A stretch of 45,965 bases of DNA from an uncultured Collinsella sp. (GCA_902495525.1 CABUXL010000012.1:1-45965), one strand, 5' to 3'. Positions 8,162 to 16,397 are shown, numbered from the stretch's first letter. Numbers and translations: made by a program. The notes: generated by a model not told the origin, from the sequence alone.

Positions 8162-10017
8162 TGGCAGACGAGACCAAGACTCAGATTCCCAAGCCCACCC
8201 GCCAGCGTGGTCCCATGGGCCGCATGGGCGGCATGCGTCGCGGCGAAAAGGCCAAGGACTTTAAGGGCACCATGAGGCAGCTGCTCGGCTATATCGGCCA
8301 GCACAAGATTGCCGTGTTTGCCGCCGTCGCCTTTGCCGTGTGCTCGGTCATCTTTAACATTGTGGGACCCAAGGTGCTCGGCCAGGTTACGACCAAGCTG
8401 TTCGAAGGCCTGGTCGCCAAGGTCAACGGCACCGGCGACGTTGACTTTGACTGGATCGCCAAGACGCTCGGCTTTTTGCTCTGCCTGTATCTGGCGAGCT
8501 CTGTCTGCAGCCTGGTCCAGGGCTGGCTCATGACCGGCGTCACGCAAAAGATCTGCTACCGCATGCGCAAGGAAATCGCCGCCAAGATTGCCGTCGTGCC
8601 GATGAGTTACTTCAACGGCCACAGCAAGGGAGACGTACTCAGCCGCATCACCAACGACGTCGATACGCTGGGTCAGTCGCTCAACCAGAGCGTGACGCAG
8701 CTCATCACGTCGGTGACGCAGATTATCGGCGTGCTCGTCATGATGCTTTCGATCAGCCTGCCGCTTACCGGCGTCACCGTGCTCACGCTGCCGGCCGCCG
8801 CGATTATCTTGACCGTAATGATTCACTTCTCGCAGCCGTACTTCCGCGAGCAACAGCAGGTTCTGGGCGCCGTCAACGGCATTATCGAGGAGGACTTTGC
8901 CGGCCAGAACGTCATTCAGGTGTTCGACCGCGCCGAGGCCTCGATCGAAGAGTTCGACCGTCAAAACGACCGCCTCTTTATTAGTGGCTGGCGCTCGCAG
9001 TTCCTGTCGGGCCTGATGATGCCGCTTATGAGCTTGGTGGGCAACATGGGCTACGTGGGCGTCGTCGTGGTGGGCGCGCAGCTCGCGCTGACCGGCAATG
9101 CCACGCCCGGCGACATCCAGAGCTTTATCCAGTACGTGCGCAACTTTACGCAGCCGGTGCAGCAGCTGGGCAACGTGAGCAACACGATGCAGTCGATGGC
9201 CGCCGCCACCGAGCGTGTGTTTGAGTTCCTGGCCGCGCCCGAGGAGGAGCAGAAGGCCGACGCGCAGATTCCCGAGAAGCGCCCCGGCCACGTGGAGTTC
9301 GACCATGTCAAGTTTGGCTACACGCCCGACAAGACCATCATCCACGACTTTAGCTGCGAGGCGCAGCCCGGCCAGACCATCGCCATCGTCGGCCCCACCG
9401 GCGCCGGCAAGACCACGCTCATTAAGCTGCTGCAGCGCTTCTACGACGTGGACGGCGGCTCGCTGCGTGTCGAGGGCGTCGACGTGCGCGACTGGGACCG
9501 CGCGGCACTGCGCGGCGAGTTTGCCATGGTGCTGCAGGACACCTGGCTGTTTAACGGCACCATCCGCGAGAACATCCGCTACGGACGCCCCGACGCGAGC
9601 GATGCCGAGGTCGAGGCCGCTGCGCGCGCCGCACGCTGCGACCACTTTATTCATACGCTCGCCGGTGGCTACGACTTTATGATCAACGAGGAGGGCACCA
9701 ACCTGTCGCAGGGTCAGCGCCAGCTCGTGACCATCGCCCGTGCCATTTTGGCCGACCGCCCGGCACTGATTCTGGACGAGGCGACTTCCAACGTCGATAC
9801 CCGTACCGAGGAGCTCATTCAGCGCGCCATGGATGCGCTGATGCAGGGCCGCACCAGCTTTGTCATCGCGCACCGCCTGTCCACGATCCGCAACGCCGAC
9901 GTGATCTTGGTGATTCGCGACGGCGACATCGTCGAGAAGGGCACGCACGACGAGTTGCTCGCCCAAGGTGGCTTCTACGCCGACCTGTACAACTCGCAGT
10001 TCGACGAAGCAGCATAA
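8161..10017 (+). CDS. ABC exporter subunit 2 (catalytically complete)
   Basis: The 618-residue half-transporter has six membrane spans followed by an ATPase domain: Walker A GPTGAGKTT near 411, Walker B LILDEATSNVD near 539 with the catalytic Glu, and switch His in VIAHRLSTI near 570. The signature is LSQGQ rather than LSGGQ. These residues complement the weak site of subunit 1, so the pair should form one heterodimer exporting a drug, peptide or lipid. The N-terminal ~35 residues are polar and basic (cytoplasmic). The gene is the last of the operon; its terminator begins 31 nt on and is now split by an insertion sequence. Confidence 0.93.
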   Translation: MADETKTQIPKPTRQRGPMGRMGGMRRGEKAKDFKGTMRQLLGYIGQHKIAVFAAVAFAVCSVIFNIVGPKVLGQVTTKLFEGLVAKVNGTGDVDFDWIAKTLGFLLCLYLASSVCSLVQGWLMTGVTQKICYRMRKEIAAKIAVVPMSYFNGHSKGDVLSRITNDVDTLGQSLNQSVTQLITSVTQIIGVLVMMLSISLPLTGVTVLTLPAAAIILTVMIHFSQPYFREQQQVLGAVNGIIEEDFAGQNVIQVFDRAEASIEEFDRQNDRLFISGWRSQFLSGLMMPLMSLVGNMGYVGVVVVGAQLALTGNATPGDIQSFIQYVRNFTQPVQQLGNVSNTMQSMAAATERVFEFLAAPEEEQKADAQIPEKRPGHVEFDHVKFGYTPDKTIIHDFSCEAQPGQTIAIVGPTGAGKTTLIKLLQRFYDVDGGSLRVEGVDVRDWDRAALRGEFAMVLQDTWLFNGTIRENIRYGRPDASDAEVEAAARAARCDHFIHTLAGGYDFMINEEGTNLSQGQRQLVTIARAILADRPALILDEATSNVDTRTEELIQRAMDALMQGRTSFVIAHRLSTIRNADVILVIRDGDIVEKGTHDELLAQGGFYADLYNSQFDEAA

Positions 10018-10048
10018 ATTCGGCCGCAAGGAGCGAATAACGCCCAAG

Positions 10049-10072
10049 AACGGGGGCGCAGGACAACCTGCG
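10049..10072 (+). terminator. Left half of an intrinsic terminator cut by the IS element
   Basis: AACGGGGGCGCAGG (10049-10062), the loop ACAA and the first bases of the right arm stand here. The rest of the right arm and the T-run lie at 11579-11598 beyond the IS. Joined with one target-site copy removed, they give a perfect 14-bp stem, 4-nt loop and six T residues. What remains can still fold CGCAGG-ACAA-CCTGCG, but has no T-run. Confidence 0.85.
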
Positions 10073-11578
10073 GGTGGCGCGCGCAGACGTGGTGTAAGAG
10101 CGTCCTGAGGTCCGTCGCTGCAAGTCCCGATGTTACTCCTTCTTGAGACCGCGCCTCTCGACTATCTCGTCCACTATCTCCCTGGCGCGCCGCCCGAGCG
10201 CGCGGCGCCTCCCCTCTGTCGGGGCCGGCCTGTCCGCGGGCTCGGCGAAGCCCTCGGCGGCCGAGGCCTCGGAGAACACGCGCTGCTGGGACCACTGCCC
10301 CTCGGTCTCCATGAGGCTCGCGCACATCAGGCGCAGCATCGACTCCCTCGAGGGGAAGGACTGCACGACCCTGTAGCGGCGCTTGATCTCGCGGTTGGCG
10401 CGCTCCTGGACGTTGTTGGTGCGGAGCTTGGCCCAGTGCGCCCTGGGGAAGGCCGTGAACGCCAGCGCGGAGTCCTCGGCCTGCTCGAAGACCTCGCCGG
10501 CCCTGGCGGACACCGACGCCACCCAGGGCGCCGCCTCGGCCCACACGCAGCGCGCGAGGTCGGGGTCGTCCTGGTAGACTGCGGCGTGCACGAGGTCCCT
10601 GACGGCCGCCTTGGAGTCCTCGGGCCTGCCCGAGCAGGCGCTCTGGAGGTTGCGCTGCAGGTGCGTCACGCAGCGCTGCCAGGCGCAGCCCTGGAACAGG
10701 CGCGAGACGGCGGCCACGAGCCCGGCGTGGCTGTCGGAGACCACGAGGCGAACTCCGGCCAGCCCGCGCTCGCGCAGCCCGCCGAGGAATGCCGCCCAGG
10801 AGTCCTCGCTCTCAGTGTCGACCACGTCGCAGCCCAGGAAGTGCTTGCGCCCGTCGTCACCCAGCCCGATCGCGGTCACGACGCCCTGCGAGACGACCGA
10901 CGAGCCGACCCTGCAGCTCATGTAGGTGGCGTCGAGCCACAGGTAGCAGCACGGCGTGCCCGACAGGTCGCGGCGGCGGAACTCCGCCACCTCGGCGTCG
11001 AGGTCGGAGCAGAGGCTCGAGACCTCCGAGCTCGACAGCGAGGATATGCCCAGCTTGGACGCCACGCGCTCGACCTTGCGGGTGGACACGCCGCACACGT
11101 ACATCTCCTGCACGATGGCGGCCACCGAGGTGTCGACGCGCGACCATCGCGCGAGCATGCCCTCGGGGTAGTAGGTGCCGTGCCTGAGCTTGGGTATCTC
11201 GAGCTCCACGTCGCCCACGGCGGTCTTGAGCGACCTGGGGCGGTAGCCGTTGCGGCTGTTCTCCCTGCCGTCGCTGCGCTCGTTGCGGCCCGCGCCGCAC
11301 ATCTGCTGGGCCTCGGAGTCCATCAGCGCGTTCATCACGCCGCCCAGCACCCTGCACGCGAACTCGCGCGCGTCGCCGCACTCCTGCCAAAGCCTCGCCG
11401 CCTCGAGGGCCTCGTCGCGGCCGAGGCGCAGTACACTCTCTTCTTGGGGCATCGCCTTTCCTTCCATTCGTCACCTTCATTACTCCAACGACGAATTCTA
11501 GGCGGTGTCCCCTCCCTTTCAAGAAAGGGAAGAGGCGGGGTATGCCCCGCCTCTTACACCACATCTCTGCGCGCTACC
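10073..11578 (-). mobile_element. IS256-family insertion sequence (about 1506 bp)
   Basis: Terminal inverted repeats at 10073-10100 and 11551-11578 match at 24 of 28 positions without gaps. Both begin GGT and end in GTGGTGTAAGAG. The 8-bp direct repeat AACCTGCG flanks the element (10065-10072 and 11579-11586), as expected for IS256-type target duplication. One transposase gene fills the interior on the minus strand. The insertion point is the loop and 3' arm of the exporter operon's terminator. Exporter read-through would now run antisense across the transposase gene. Confidence 0.92.
10133..11452 (-). CDS. IS256 (Mutator-like) family transposase
   Basis: The protein of about 439 residues carries the DDE catalytic set: Asp in WLDATY near 173, Asp in VVSDSHAG near 242, Glu in NVQERANREIKRR near 350. 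It also has the family segment CVTHLQRNL. It cuts and pastes the surrounding element. The start at ATG 11450-11452 has GGAAGGAAAGGCG upstream; an in-frame ATG at 11467 with GGTGA is an alternative. The frame is intact, so the copy may be active. A long open frame on the opposite strand is a GC-bias shadow. Confidence 0.93.
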   Translation of the reverse strand: MPQEESVLRLGRDEALEAARLWQECGDAREFACRVLGGVMNALMDSEAQQMCGAGRNERSDGRENSRNGYRPRSLKTAVGDVELEIPKLRHGTYYPEGMLARWSRVDTSVAAIVQEMYVCGVSTRKVERVASKLGISSLSSSEVSSLCSDLDAEVAEFRRRDLSGTPCCYLWLDATYMSCRVGSSVVSQGVVTAIGLGDDGRKHFLGCDVVDTESEDSWAAFLGGLRERGLAGVRLVVSDSHAGLVAAVSRLFQGCAWQRCVTHLQRNLQSACSGRPEDSKAAVRDLVHAAVYQDDPDLARCVWAEAAPWVASVSARAGEVFEQAEDSALAFTAFPRAHWAKLRTNNVQERANREIKRRYRVVQSFPSRESMLRLMCASLMETEGQWSQQRVFSEASAAEGFAEPADRPAPTEGRRRALGRRAREIVDEIVERRGLKKE

Positions 11579-11598
11579 AACCTGCGCCCCCGTTTTTT
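11579..11598 (+). terminator. Right half of the split terminator
   Basis: The second target-site copy AACCTGCG is followed by CCCCCG and six T residues. This is the missing 3' arm and T-run of the hairpin beginning at 10049. Its presence shows the IS arrived after the terminator existed. Confidence 0.85.
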
Positions 11599-11653
11599 CG
11601 TCCACGGCACCCGAATTAGCTCTCTTGGGGCCCGATTGACAGCCCCTTCCGGA

Positions 11654-11891
11654 CCCTGTGGCCAAAAAAGGTCAAATATGAGTACTGTTACATTTTTAGT
11701 AGCAGCCAAAACCGCCTCAAATGACCTCTTTGCGGCTTCTATACGCCTTCAAATTAATCAAAACGCCCGTTAGCATGCTTCTGTGTGCCAAAGTTAATGA
11801 ACATATTTGCTGTTGTGCCTATTATCTTGTAAGCTCGATATGAGACTACGTCAGCAACAGTACTCATATTTGCCATTTTTTGCCCACGGGG
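11654..11891. repeat. Inverted-repeat element with 38-bp arms (MITE-like)
   Basis: Arms 11654-11691 and 11854-11891 match at 33 of 38 positions in inverted orientation and enclose about 160 AT-rich bases. Each arm contains CAAATATGAGTACTGTT, which places an ATG at the head of a short open frame running inward (31 codons from 11678 forward; 37 codons from 11867 reverse). Both peptides begin MSTV only because of the arms. No ribosome site precedes either, so I do not call genes. It could be a non-autonomous mobile element or a two-sided regulatory palindrome. Confidence 0.6.
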
Positions 11892-11964
11892 TATGCCGCA
11901 GAAGATCCAACTTGCTCCAGCGTGCCGTACGCCGACCCCCCCTTCCGGCGAGTGCCGACATTTT

Positions 11965-12006
11965 CCCAGATAAAACCGACCAAAATAAACCTGTCCCTTT
12001 TTGGTA
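11965..12006 (-). repeat. Partial copy of the dispersed hairpin repeat
   Basis: Read on the minus strand this stretch matches the first ~42 bases of the repeats at 31319 and 17396 (GGGACAGGTTTATTTTGG and the following GGTTTTATCTGGG). Only the leading end is present. Confidence 0.7.
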
Positions 12007-12026
12007 GGTTTCGGGGTGGCAAGGGC

Positions 12027-12055
12027 TTGCACTTTAGCGTGCGACAGCGGATAAT
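12027..12055 (+). promoter_or_regulatory. Promoter of the DAHP synthase gene
   Basis: TTGCAC (12027-12032) and GATAAT (12050-12055) are 17 bases apart, close to the vegetative consensus. They lie 55 bases before the start codon. No clear leader peptide or riboswitch was seen between them and the gene. Confidence 0.6.
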
Positions 12056-12109
12056 GCCGAGCATTCGAGAATACGCTTATTGCTCTTTCTATAGATTGAG
12101 GAGGCCCCT

Positions 12110-13141
12110 ATGGCCATGGAATTCAAACGCAGGCTGCCGATCCCCATGGAGATCCGCGAGGAAATGCCGCTTTCCGCCGAGCTTACCGCTAAGAAACAGG
12201 CATTCGACTCCGAGGTCGCCAAGGTCTTTACCGGCGAGGACGCACGTAAGGTGCTCATCATCGGCCCGTGCTCTGCCGACCGCGAGGATTCGGTGCTCGA
12301 GTATATGAACCGACTGGCCAAGACCGCCGAAGAGGTCAAGGACAAGCTCATCATCATTCCGCGCGTCTACACCAATAAGCCGCGCACCAAGGGCACCGGT
12401 TACAAGGGTCTTCTGCACAACCCCAACCCCGAGGCTCCCGACGACCTGCTCGAGGGCGTCAAGGCCATCCGCCATATGCACCTGCGCGTTATTGAGGAAA
12501 CGGGCTTCTTCACCGCCGACGAGATGCTCTATCCGTCCAACTACCAATACCTCGTTGACCTGCTGAGCTATGTCGCCGTGGGCGCACGCTCGGTAGAGAA
12601 CCAGGAGCACCGTCTGGTGTCGAGCGGCATTTCGGTACCCGTCGGCATGAAGAATCCCACTGCCGGCTCTACCACCGTTATGCTCAACTCCATTTACGCC
12701 GCCCAGGCGCACCAGAGCTTCATCTTCCGCAACTGGGAGGTCGAGTGCGACGGCAATCCGCTCGCGCACGCCGTTATGCGTGGCTACATCGGTCTCGATG
12801 GGCGCACCTACCCCAACTACCACTACGAACACCTGGAACGTCTGGCTGAGCGCTATACCGAGCACGCCGGCTATGCCAATCCGGCGGCGGTCATCGACTG
12901 CAACCACGACAACTCGGGCAAGCGTCCGCTGGAGCAGTATCGCATTTGCAAGGAGGTACTCGACAGCTGCCGCCGCAACGAGTCCATCTCCAAGCTGGTC
13001 AAGGGCTTTATGATCGAGTCCTACCTGGAGGACGGCAACCAGCCGGTCGACGGCGGTGTCTTTGGCAAGTCGATCACCGACCCGTGCCTGGGCTGGGAAA
13101 AGACCGACTACCTCATCCACGAAATCGCGGAGCGGGTTTAG
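12110..13141 (+). CDS. aroF: 3-deoxy-7-phosphoheptulonate (DAHP) synthase
   Basis: The first enzyme of the shikimate pathway condenses phosphoenolpyruvate with erythrose-4-phosphate. The 343 residues match the type I alpha (AroF/G/H) class: IIGPCSA near residue 50, RVYTNKPRTKGTGYKG, PVGMKNPTAGS, DCNHDNSGKRP and GKSITDPCLGWE. The gene starts at ATG 12110 behind TTGAGGAGG. It stands alone, with its own promoter and a nested hairpin terminator. The feedback class (Phe, Tyr or Trp) cannot be read from the sequence, so the symbol stands for the family only. Confidence 0.93.
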   Translation: MAMEFKRRLPIPMEIREEMPLSAELTAKKQAFDSEVAKVFTGEDARKVLIIGPCSADREDSVLEYMNRLAKTAEEVKDKLIIIPRVYTNKPRTKGTGYKGLLHNPNPEAPDDLLEGVKAIRHMHLRVIEETGFFTADEMLYPSNYQYLVDLLSYVAVGARSVENQEHRLVSSGISVPVGMKNPTAGSTTVMLNSIYAAQAHQSFIFRNWEVECDGNPLAHAVMRGYIGLDGRTYPNYHYEHLERLAERYTEHAGYANPAAVIDCNHDNSGKRPLEQYRICKEVLDSCRRNESISKLVKGFMIESYLEDGNQPVDGGVFGKSITDPCLGWEKTDYLIHEIAERV

Positions 13142-13145
13142 TTAC

Positions 13146-13244
13146 GCGGGCCGCATTTGGACAATCTGACGTTCAACTTCAAGGGCGCGACCAGAAGGTC
13201 AGCGCCCTTTCGTTTCACGTCACCTTGTCTCAAATGCGGCCCGC
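13146..13244 (+). terminator. Nested terminator of the DAHP synthase gene
   Basis: An inner hairpin (13181-13209; AAGGGCGC arms) is followed by TTTCGTTT and looks like an intrinsic terminator. It sits inside a second palindrome with 19-base arms at 13146-13164 and 13225-13244 (GCGGGCCGCATTTG and complement). The outer pair would give a long two-tier structure. Confidence 0.75.
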
Positions 13245-13336
13245 TCGCTGTCCGTCCTCTACCTGCGGCGTTGTCTTACTCCGGATGCGGCAGTTAGGGA
13301 CGTTCCTTTTCTGCCGGCAGTTTGGGATGTTCCTTG

Positions 13337-13398
13337 GGGTAGTCATTGGGGACGTTCTTTAATGACTGGTCGTTTAAGAACGTCCCCAACGACTACCC
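13337..13398. repeat. Palindromic repeat of the GTAGTCATTGGGG family, copy 1
   Basis: GGGTAGTC and TGGGGACGTTCTT pair with their complements around a loop of about 16 bases. A related palindrome occurs at 45742-45812. Both lie in gene-free DNA. Confidence 0.75.
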
Positions 13399-13403
13399 AG
13401 AAT

Positions 13404-13467
13404 GAGAGTGGATAATCTCCCGTTTTTGGCCTATACCAGCGCTAAAAGTGGGAGATTATCCACTCTC
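13404..13467. repeat. 18-bp perfect inverted repeat
   Basis: GAGAGTGGATAATCTCCC (13404-13421) is repeated exactly in inverted form at 13450-13467, with a 28-base loop. It is one of several unrelated palindromes packed into the 476-base gap between the DAHP synthase and acetyltransferase genes. Confidence 0.8.
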
Positions 13468-13617
13468 ATCGAGCAAGTGTCCGAAAATCCGCCCTCATTC
13501 CTTCTTAGGACCCTCCGTCCCCGAGGATTCGAGGCTCGCCTGCCGAATGGTCGATGCGGCCGTCCTGCGTCCATGTCACACTCAGGGGTGGCCTGACCCA
13601 ACTTGGAAGGAGCCCCC

Positions 13618-14268
13618 ATGAGCCTTGACAACGTAACTCTGCGTGCCGCCACGCTCGATGACCTGGCCGGCATCGCCGCCATCTACAACCAGCTGTGGTG
13701 CAACACGCTGCGCAACCGAGGCGACGTCGAAGCCGCCGATTTCTGTGCGCGCTTTAACATCGCCATGCAGCTGCAGCGCTCCCCCATCGCGCTCGTTGCC
13801 GAAGCTGAAGGCCGCATCATCGCCGCTTGCTGCATCGGTATCTTCGAAGACGGCAAACCACGCACCAATCCCACGTGGGAGCCCTGCTACAACGAGATGT
13901 TCGTCCAGGCAACCGAGATGGCAAAGACCGCCGATGCCAAGCTCGAAGGCTCGCTCTTTGGCGATAGCCGCGAGAAGGCAACAGCCGACCGCTTTGCCGC
14001 CACGGGCAACGAATATGCCCAAGGCCAGCTCAACCTGATCATCATCGTGCCCGAATGGCAGGGCAAGGGGCTCGGCCGTGCGCTCATCGACCTTGCGCGC
14101 GCCGAACTCGCCAAAGCCGGGTGCACCAAATTCTTCCTGATGAGCGACTGCAACTCCGACTGGCAGTTCTACGAGCACCTCAACATGAAGCGCATCTTGG
14201 AGGATCACAGCCAGGACACCGGCGACGGATTTATCGTCTATATGTACGGAGGCGACACGCAGGATTAA
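13618..14268 (+). CDS. GNAT-family N-acetyltransferase
   Basis: This 216-residue protein has the GNAT fold: N-terminal VTLRAATLDDLAGIAAIYNQ, then strands and helices, and the acetyl-CoA binding loop VPEWQGKGLGRALIDLARAELAKAG near residues 145-170. The ribosome site AAGGAG supports ATG 13618 over an in-frame ATG at 13603. The substrate is not evident; small-molecule amines or ribosomal N-termini are typical for the family. It appears to be a single-gene unit, with only kinase remnants downstream on the other strand. Confidence 0.85.
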   Translation: MSLDNVTLRAATLDDLAGIAAIYNQLWCNTLRNRGDVEAADFCARFNIAMQLQRSPIALVAEAEGRIIAACCIGIFEDGKPRTNPTWEPCYNEMFVQATEMAKTADAKLEGSLFGDSREKATADRFAATGNEYAQGQLNLIIIVPEWQGKGLGRALIDLARAELAKAGCTKFFLMSDCNSDWQFYEHLNMKRILEDHSQDTGDGFIVYMYGGDTQD

Positions 14269-14312
14269 CTTGCATGTCGCCTCACGGGCTTTCTACAAGA
14301 CGGCCCAAACCA

Positions 14313-14918
14313 TCAACCAAGACGAGTCAACAAGGCGCGCTCTCCTCGGCAGCAAGGGCATTCGTGCTGTAACGAGTGGTGGAGATGGCCACGCTTGCAC
14401 ACAACTGTCTCGGATAGATAGCGGTCGAGCAGGCGCGCCCATGTGCGTGCGTCAAGACGCTCCTCCGCCCTGCCATACAGCGATCGACGGAGTGCCTCGC
14501 CCATAGTGCCGCTAAAATCATCGAGCTCAAGAGCGTACTTTGGGACAACGTATCCGACCAACGTCCCCACAAACGGGCTGTGCCCATTACACACGCAGCT
14601 GTTTATCAATGGTGCAGGCGGAATGTCATCGTCGTCCAGGTCAAATATGTCCAAGTCCAGCTCACCAGAAGCGTATGGGTGTATTCCGCGGTTAAGCATC
14701 TTAAAGATATGGACCGCGAGTCCAAAGTCATCCGTCTGTGGCGTAAACACGGGGGCATTCGTGGACGCTGCCAAGCTCTCGAAATCGCTGATGCCGGCTA
14801 TCTCCATGAGTTGAAGCACCTCGGGGGCAATATAGCCGGGAGCGGCGCACGCAGTCCTATGTGTCACATCCGAAAGCGTAAAGCTATACGAGCGCCTTGA
14901 TGGTATCCATGCCCGCAT
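14313..14918 (-). pseudogene. C-terminal part of a Hanks-type protein kinase (remnant)
   Basis: The frame (up to about 200 codons) contains the end of a kinase activation segment (APGYIAPEVLQ), the helix-F region TDDFGLAVHIFKML with HPY, an alpha-helical C-lobe with RLDARTWARLLD, and a short Cys/His tail HSLQHECPCC. The whole N-lobe, the ATP loop and the catalytic HxD motif are absent, and the upstream DNA in other frames does not supply them. The piece resembles kinases with a C-terminal CPWC-like tail. I call it a truncated remnant; its start has no ribosome site. The frame itself is intact, suggesting recent loss. Confidence 0.6.
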
Positions 14919-15114
14919 GCGCCGAAGCCTCGCAACCCTTCTGCCCGTTGAGCACGCACTCGAGCAGCGTATCGTATGCGCGCTGGGCTTCGGGGGCCAG
15001 GTACGCCCTGTTAAACATGCCCTCGGGTCGCACGTTTCCCTTCGAGTCGATCATATAAGGCCCCAATCTGTTTGGTTTCCCCAGATTGTGTGCCCGCACA
15101 CCCAAGCCGCACGG
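14884..15114 (-). pseudogene. Fragment of an unrecognised gene fused out of frame to the kinase remnant
   Basis: Another minus-strand frame ends in TAG at 14884 and overlaps the kinase frame by 35 bases. It reads YLAPEAQRAYDTLLECVLNGQ and GMDTIKALV, which look like ordinary globular protein. The first possible starts lie in or just behind the agmatine deiminase terminator, and no ribosome site is visible. I do not recognise the family. The junction near 14885 looks like a deletion joining two former genes. Confidence 0.35.
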
Positions 15115-15143
15115 CCCGCCGTTCAGCTGAAACCACCACACAA

Positions 15144-15176
15144 AAAGTCCGCCGACCATTGAAGTCGGCGGACTTT
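15144..15176 (-). terminator. Intrinsic terminator of agmatine deiminase gene 1
   Basis: AAAGTCCGCCGAC and its exact complement, with a 7-base loop, are followed on the minus strand by TTTTTG. It lies 39 bases behind the stop codon. Confidence 0.9.
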
Positions 15177-15214
15177 CGCGTGCGGACAATCAAGCACTGT
15201 TCACCATGGAACTG

Positions 15215-16336
15215 CTATTTACAGCGCGCCTTGGGCTGCTGCTGGGTGATGCAGTGGATGTTGCCGCCGCCGTAGATAACCTCGCGAGTCATGATACCGA
15301 TGACTTCACGGTCCGGATAAGCAGCCTGGATATCCTTGAGCGCCTGGGCGTCATTGGGATCGCCGAACTGCGGTACAAGCACTGCGCCGTTGATGGGCAG
15401 GAAGTTGAGGTAGCTCGGCTCGAAAGCATCCTCGGGGGTACGCGGCAGCACGCCCTCGACGGGGTCAATCGTGCTGGCCTCCTCCTCGGTCATATATACC
15501 GAGGTCGCAGGCATAATCACCTTGTGGATCTTGAGCTTGCGGCCACGGGCATCCGTCGTCTCGGAAAGCGTCTTATACGCCTCTTGGCACTCCTTGTAGA
15601 ACTTATGGTTGGGATCATCGGTCCACATGCAGCAGACCTCGCCGGGCGCACTAAAGCATGCGACGTCGTCCACGTGCCCGTTGGTCTCAAACGGGTCGAT
15701 GCCATCCTTGATCCAAATGACCTTCTCGATGCCCAGGTACTCGGCAAGCTTCTCCTCGATCTGCTCCTTGGTGTACTGGGGGTTGCGGTCCTCATTGAGC
15801 AGGCACATCTCGGTGGTCACCACGGTGCCCTGGCCGTCGCAGTTAAACGAGCCACCCTCGAGGATATAATCCTCGGGACGATAGCGGTTAACCTGCTCGA
15901 GCTGTGCCACCTGCAGGCCAATGGAAGCGTCCTTGTCCCACGGGAAATACAGGCCGTCAATGAAACCGCCGTAAGCATTAAAGTGGAAGTGCGAGAGTGC
16001 CACGTCCCCCTTGTCGTTGACAAGAAACGCCGGGCCGGGGTCGCGAATCCAGCTGTCGTTGTACTCCATGTGGATAACGCGCACGTTCTCAACGCCGTCG
16101 AAGATCTCACACACCGCGGGGAAGTCTTCAGTGTTGACGCCCACAGTGATGGGCTGAAAACGTGCAACGGTCTTAATAATCTCGGTAAAGACCTTTTGCG
16201 CCGGCTTGGCACCACAGCGCCACACATCCGAGCGATGCGGCCACAAAATCCAGGTGCGCTCCTGCTCTTCGTACTCGCCGGGCATGTAGAATCCGTCCTT
16301 CTTTGGCGTAGACTCGCTCTCGTAAATGGTCTTCAT
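15215..16336 (-). CDS. aguA: Agmatine deiminase 1
   Basis: Agmatine iminohydrolase converts agmatine to N-carbamoylputrescine and ammonia in the cytoplasm. The 373-residue protein has the family N-terminus (DGFYMPGEYEEQERTWILWPHR), DSWIRDPGP, LEGGSFNCDGQGT, the active-site His in ETNGHVDD, and the nucleophile Cys362 in GGGNIHC. It differs clearly from the second copy at 25801-27006, which has about 28 extra residues mid-protein. It starts at ATG 16334-16336 and ends before a strong terminator. It stands alone, divergent from a soluble LuxR regulator, which suggests separate control from the main agmatine operon. Confidence 0.95.
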   Translation of the reverse strand: MKTIYESESTPKKDGFYMPGEYEEQERTWILWPHRSDVWRCGAKPAQKVFTEIIKTVARFQPITVGVNTEDFPAVCEIFDGVENVRVIHMEYNDSWIRDPGPAFLVNDKGDVALSHFHFNAYGGFIDGLYFPWDKDASIGLQVAQLEQVNRYRPEDYILEGGSFNCDGQGTVVTTEMCLLNEDRNPQYTKEQIEEKLAEYLGIEKVIWIKDGIDPFETNGHVDDVACFSAPGEVCCMWTDDPNHKFYKECQEAYKTLSETTDARGRKLKIHKVIMPATSVYMTEEEASTIDPVEGVLPRTPEDAFEPSYLNFLPINGAVLVPQFGDPNDAQALKDIQAAYPDREVIGIMTREVIYGGGNIHCITQQQPKARCK

Positions 16337-16349
16337 TTCAAGCTCCTAA

Positions 16350-16397
16350 ATCTCGGTGCTTTTGCTTGACGAGACCATGATGCGGCCGCACCGAGAT
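16350..16397. promoter_or_regulatory. Inverted repeat upstream of agmatine deiminase gene 1
   Basis: ATCTCGGTGC (16350-16359) and GCACCGAGAT (16388-16397) are perfect complements 28 bases apart, 14 bases upstream of the start. It may be an operator for the divergent LuxR protein or a leader hairpin. Confidence 0.45.

Noticed and set aside
8158..10047. Long minus-strand frame opposite ABC subunit 2
   Set aside because: Antisense shadow of a gene with complete Walker and signature motifs.
10130..11773. Long plus-strand frame opposite the transposase
   Set aside because: Antisense shadow; low-complexity Arg/Gly/Ala composition, no ribosome site, and it runs through the IS boundary.
11754..12032. 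Minus-strand frame of 92 codons before the DAHP synthase gene
   Set aside because: It runs through a dispersed repeat and an inverted-repeat arm, lacks a ribosome site, and looks like repeat sequence rather than protein.
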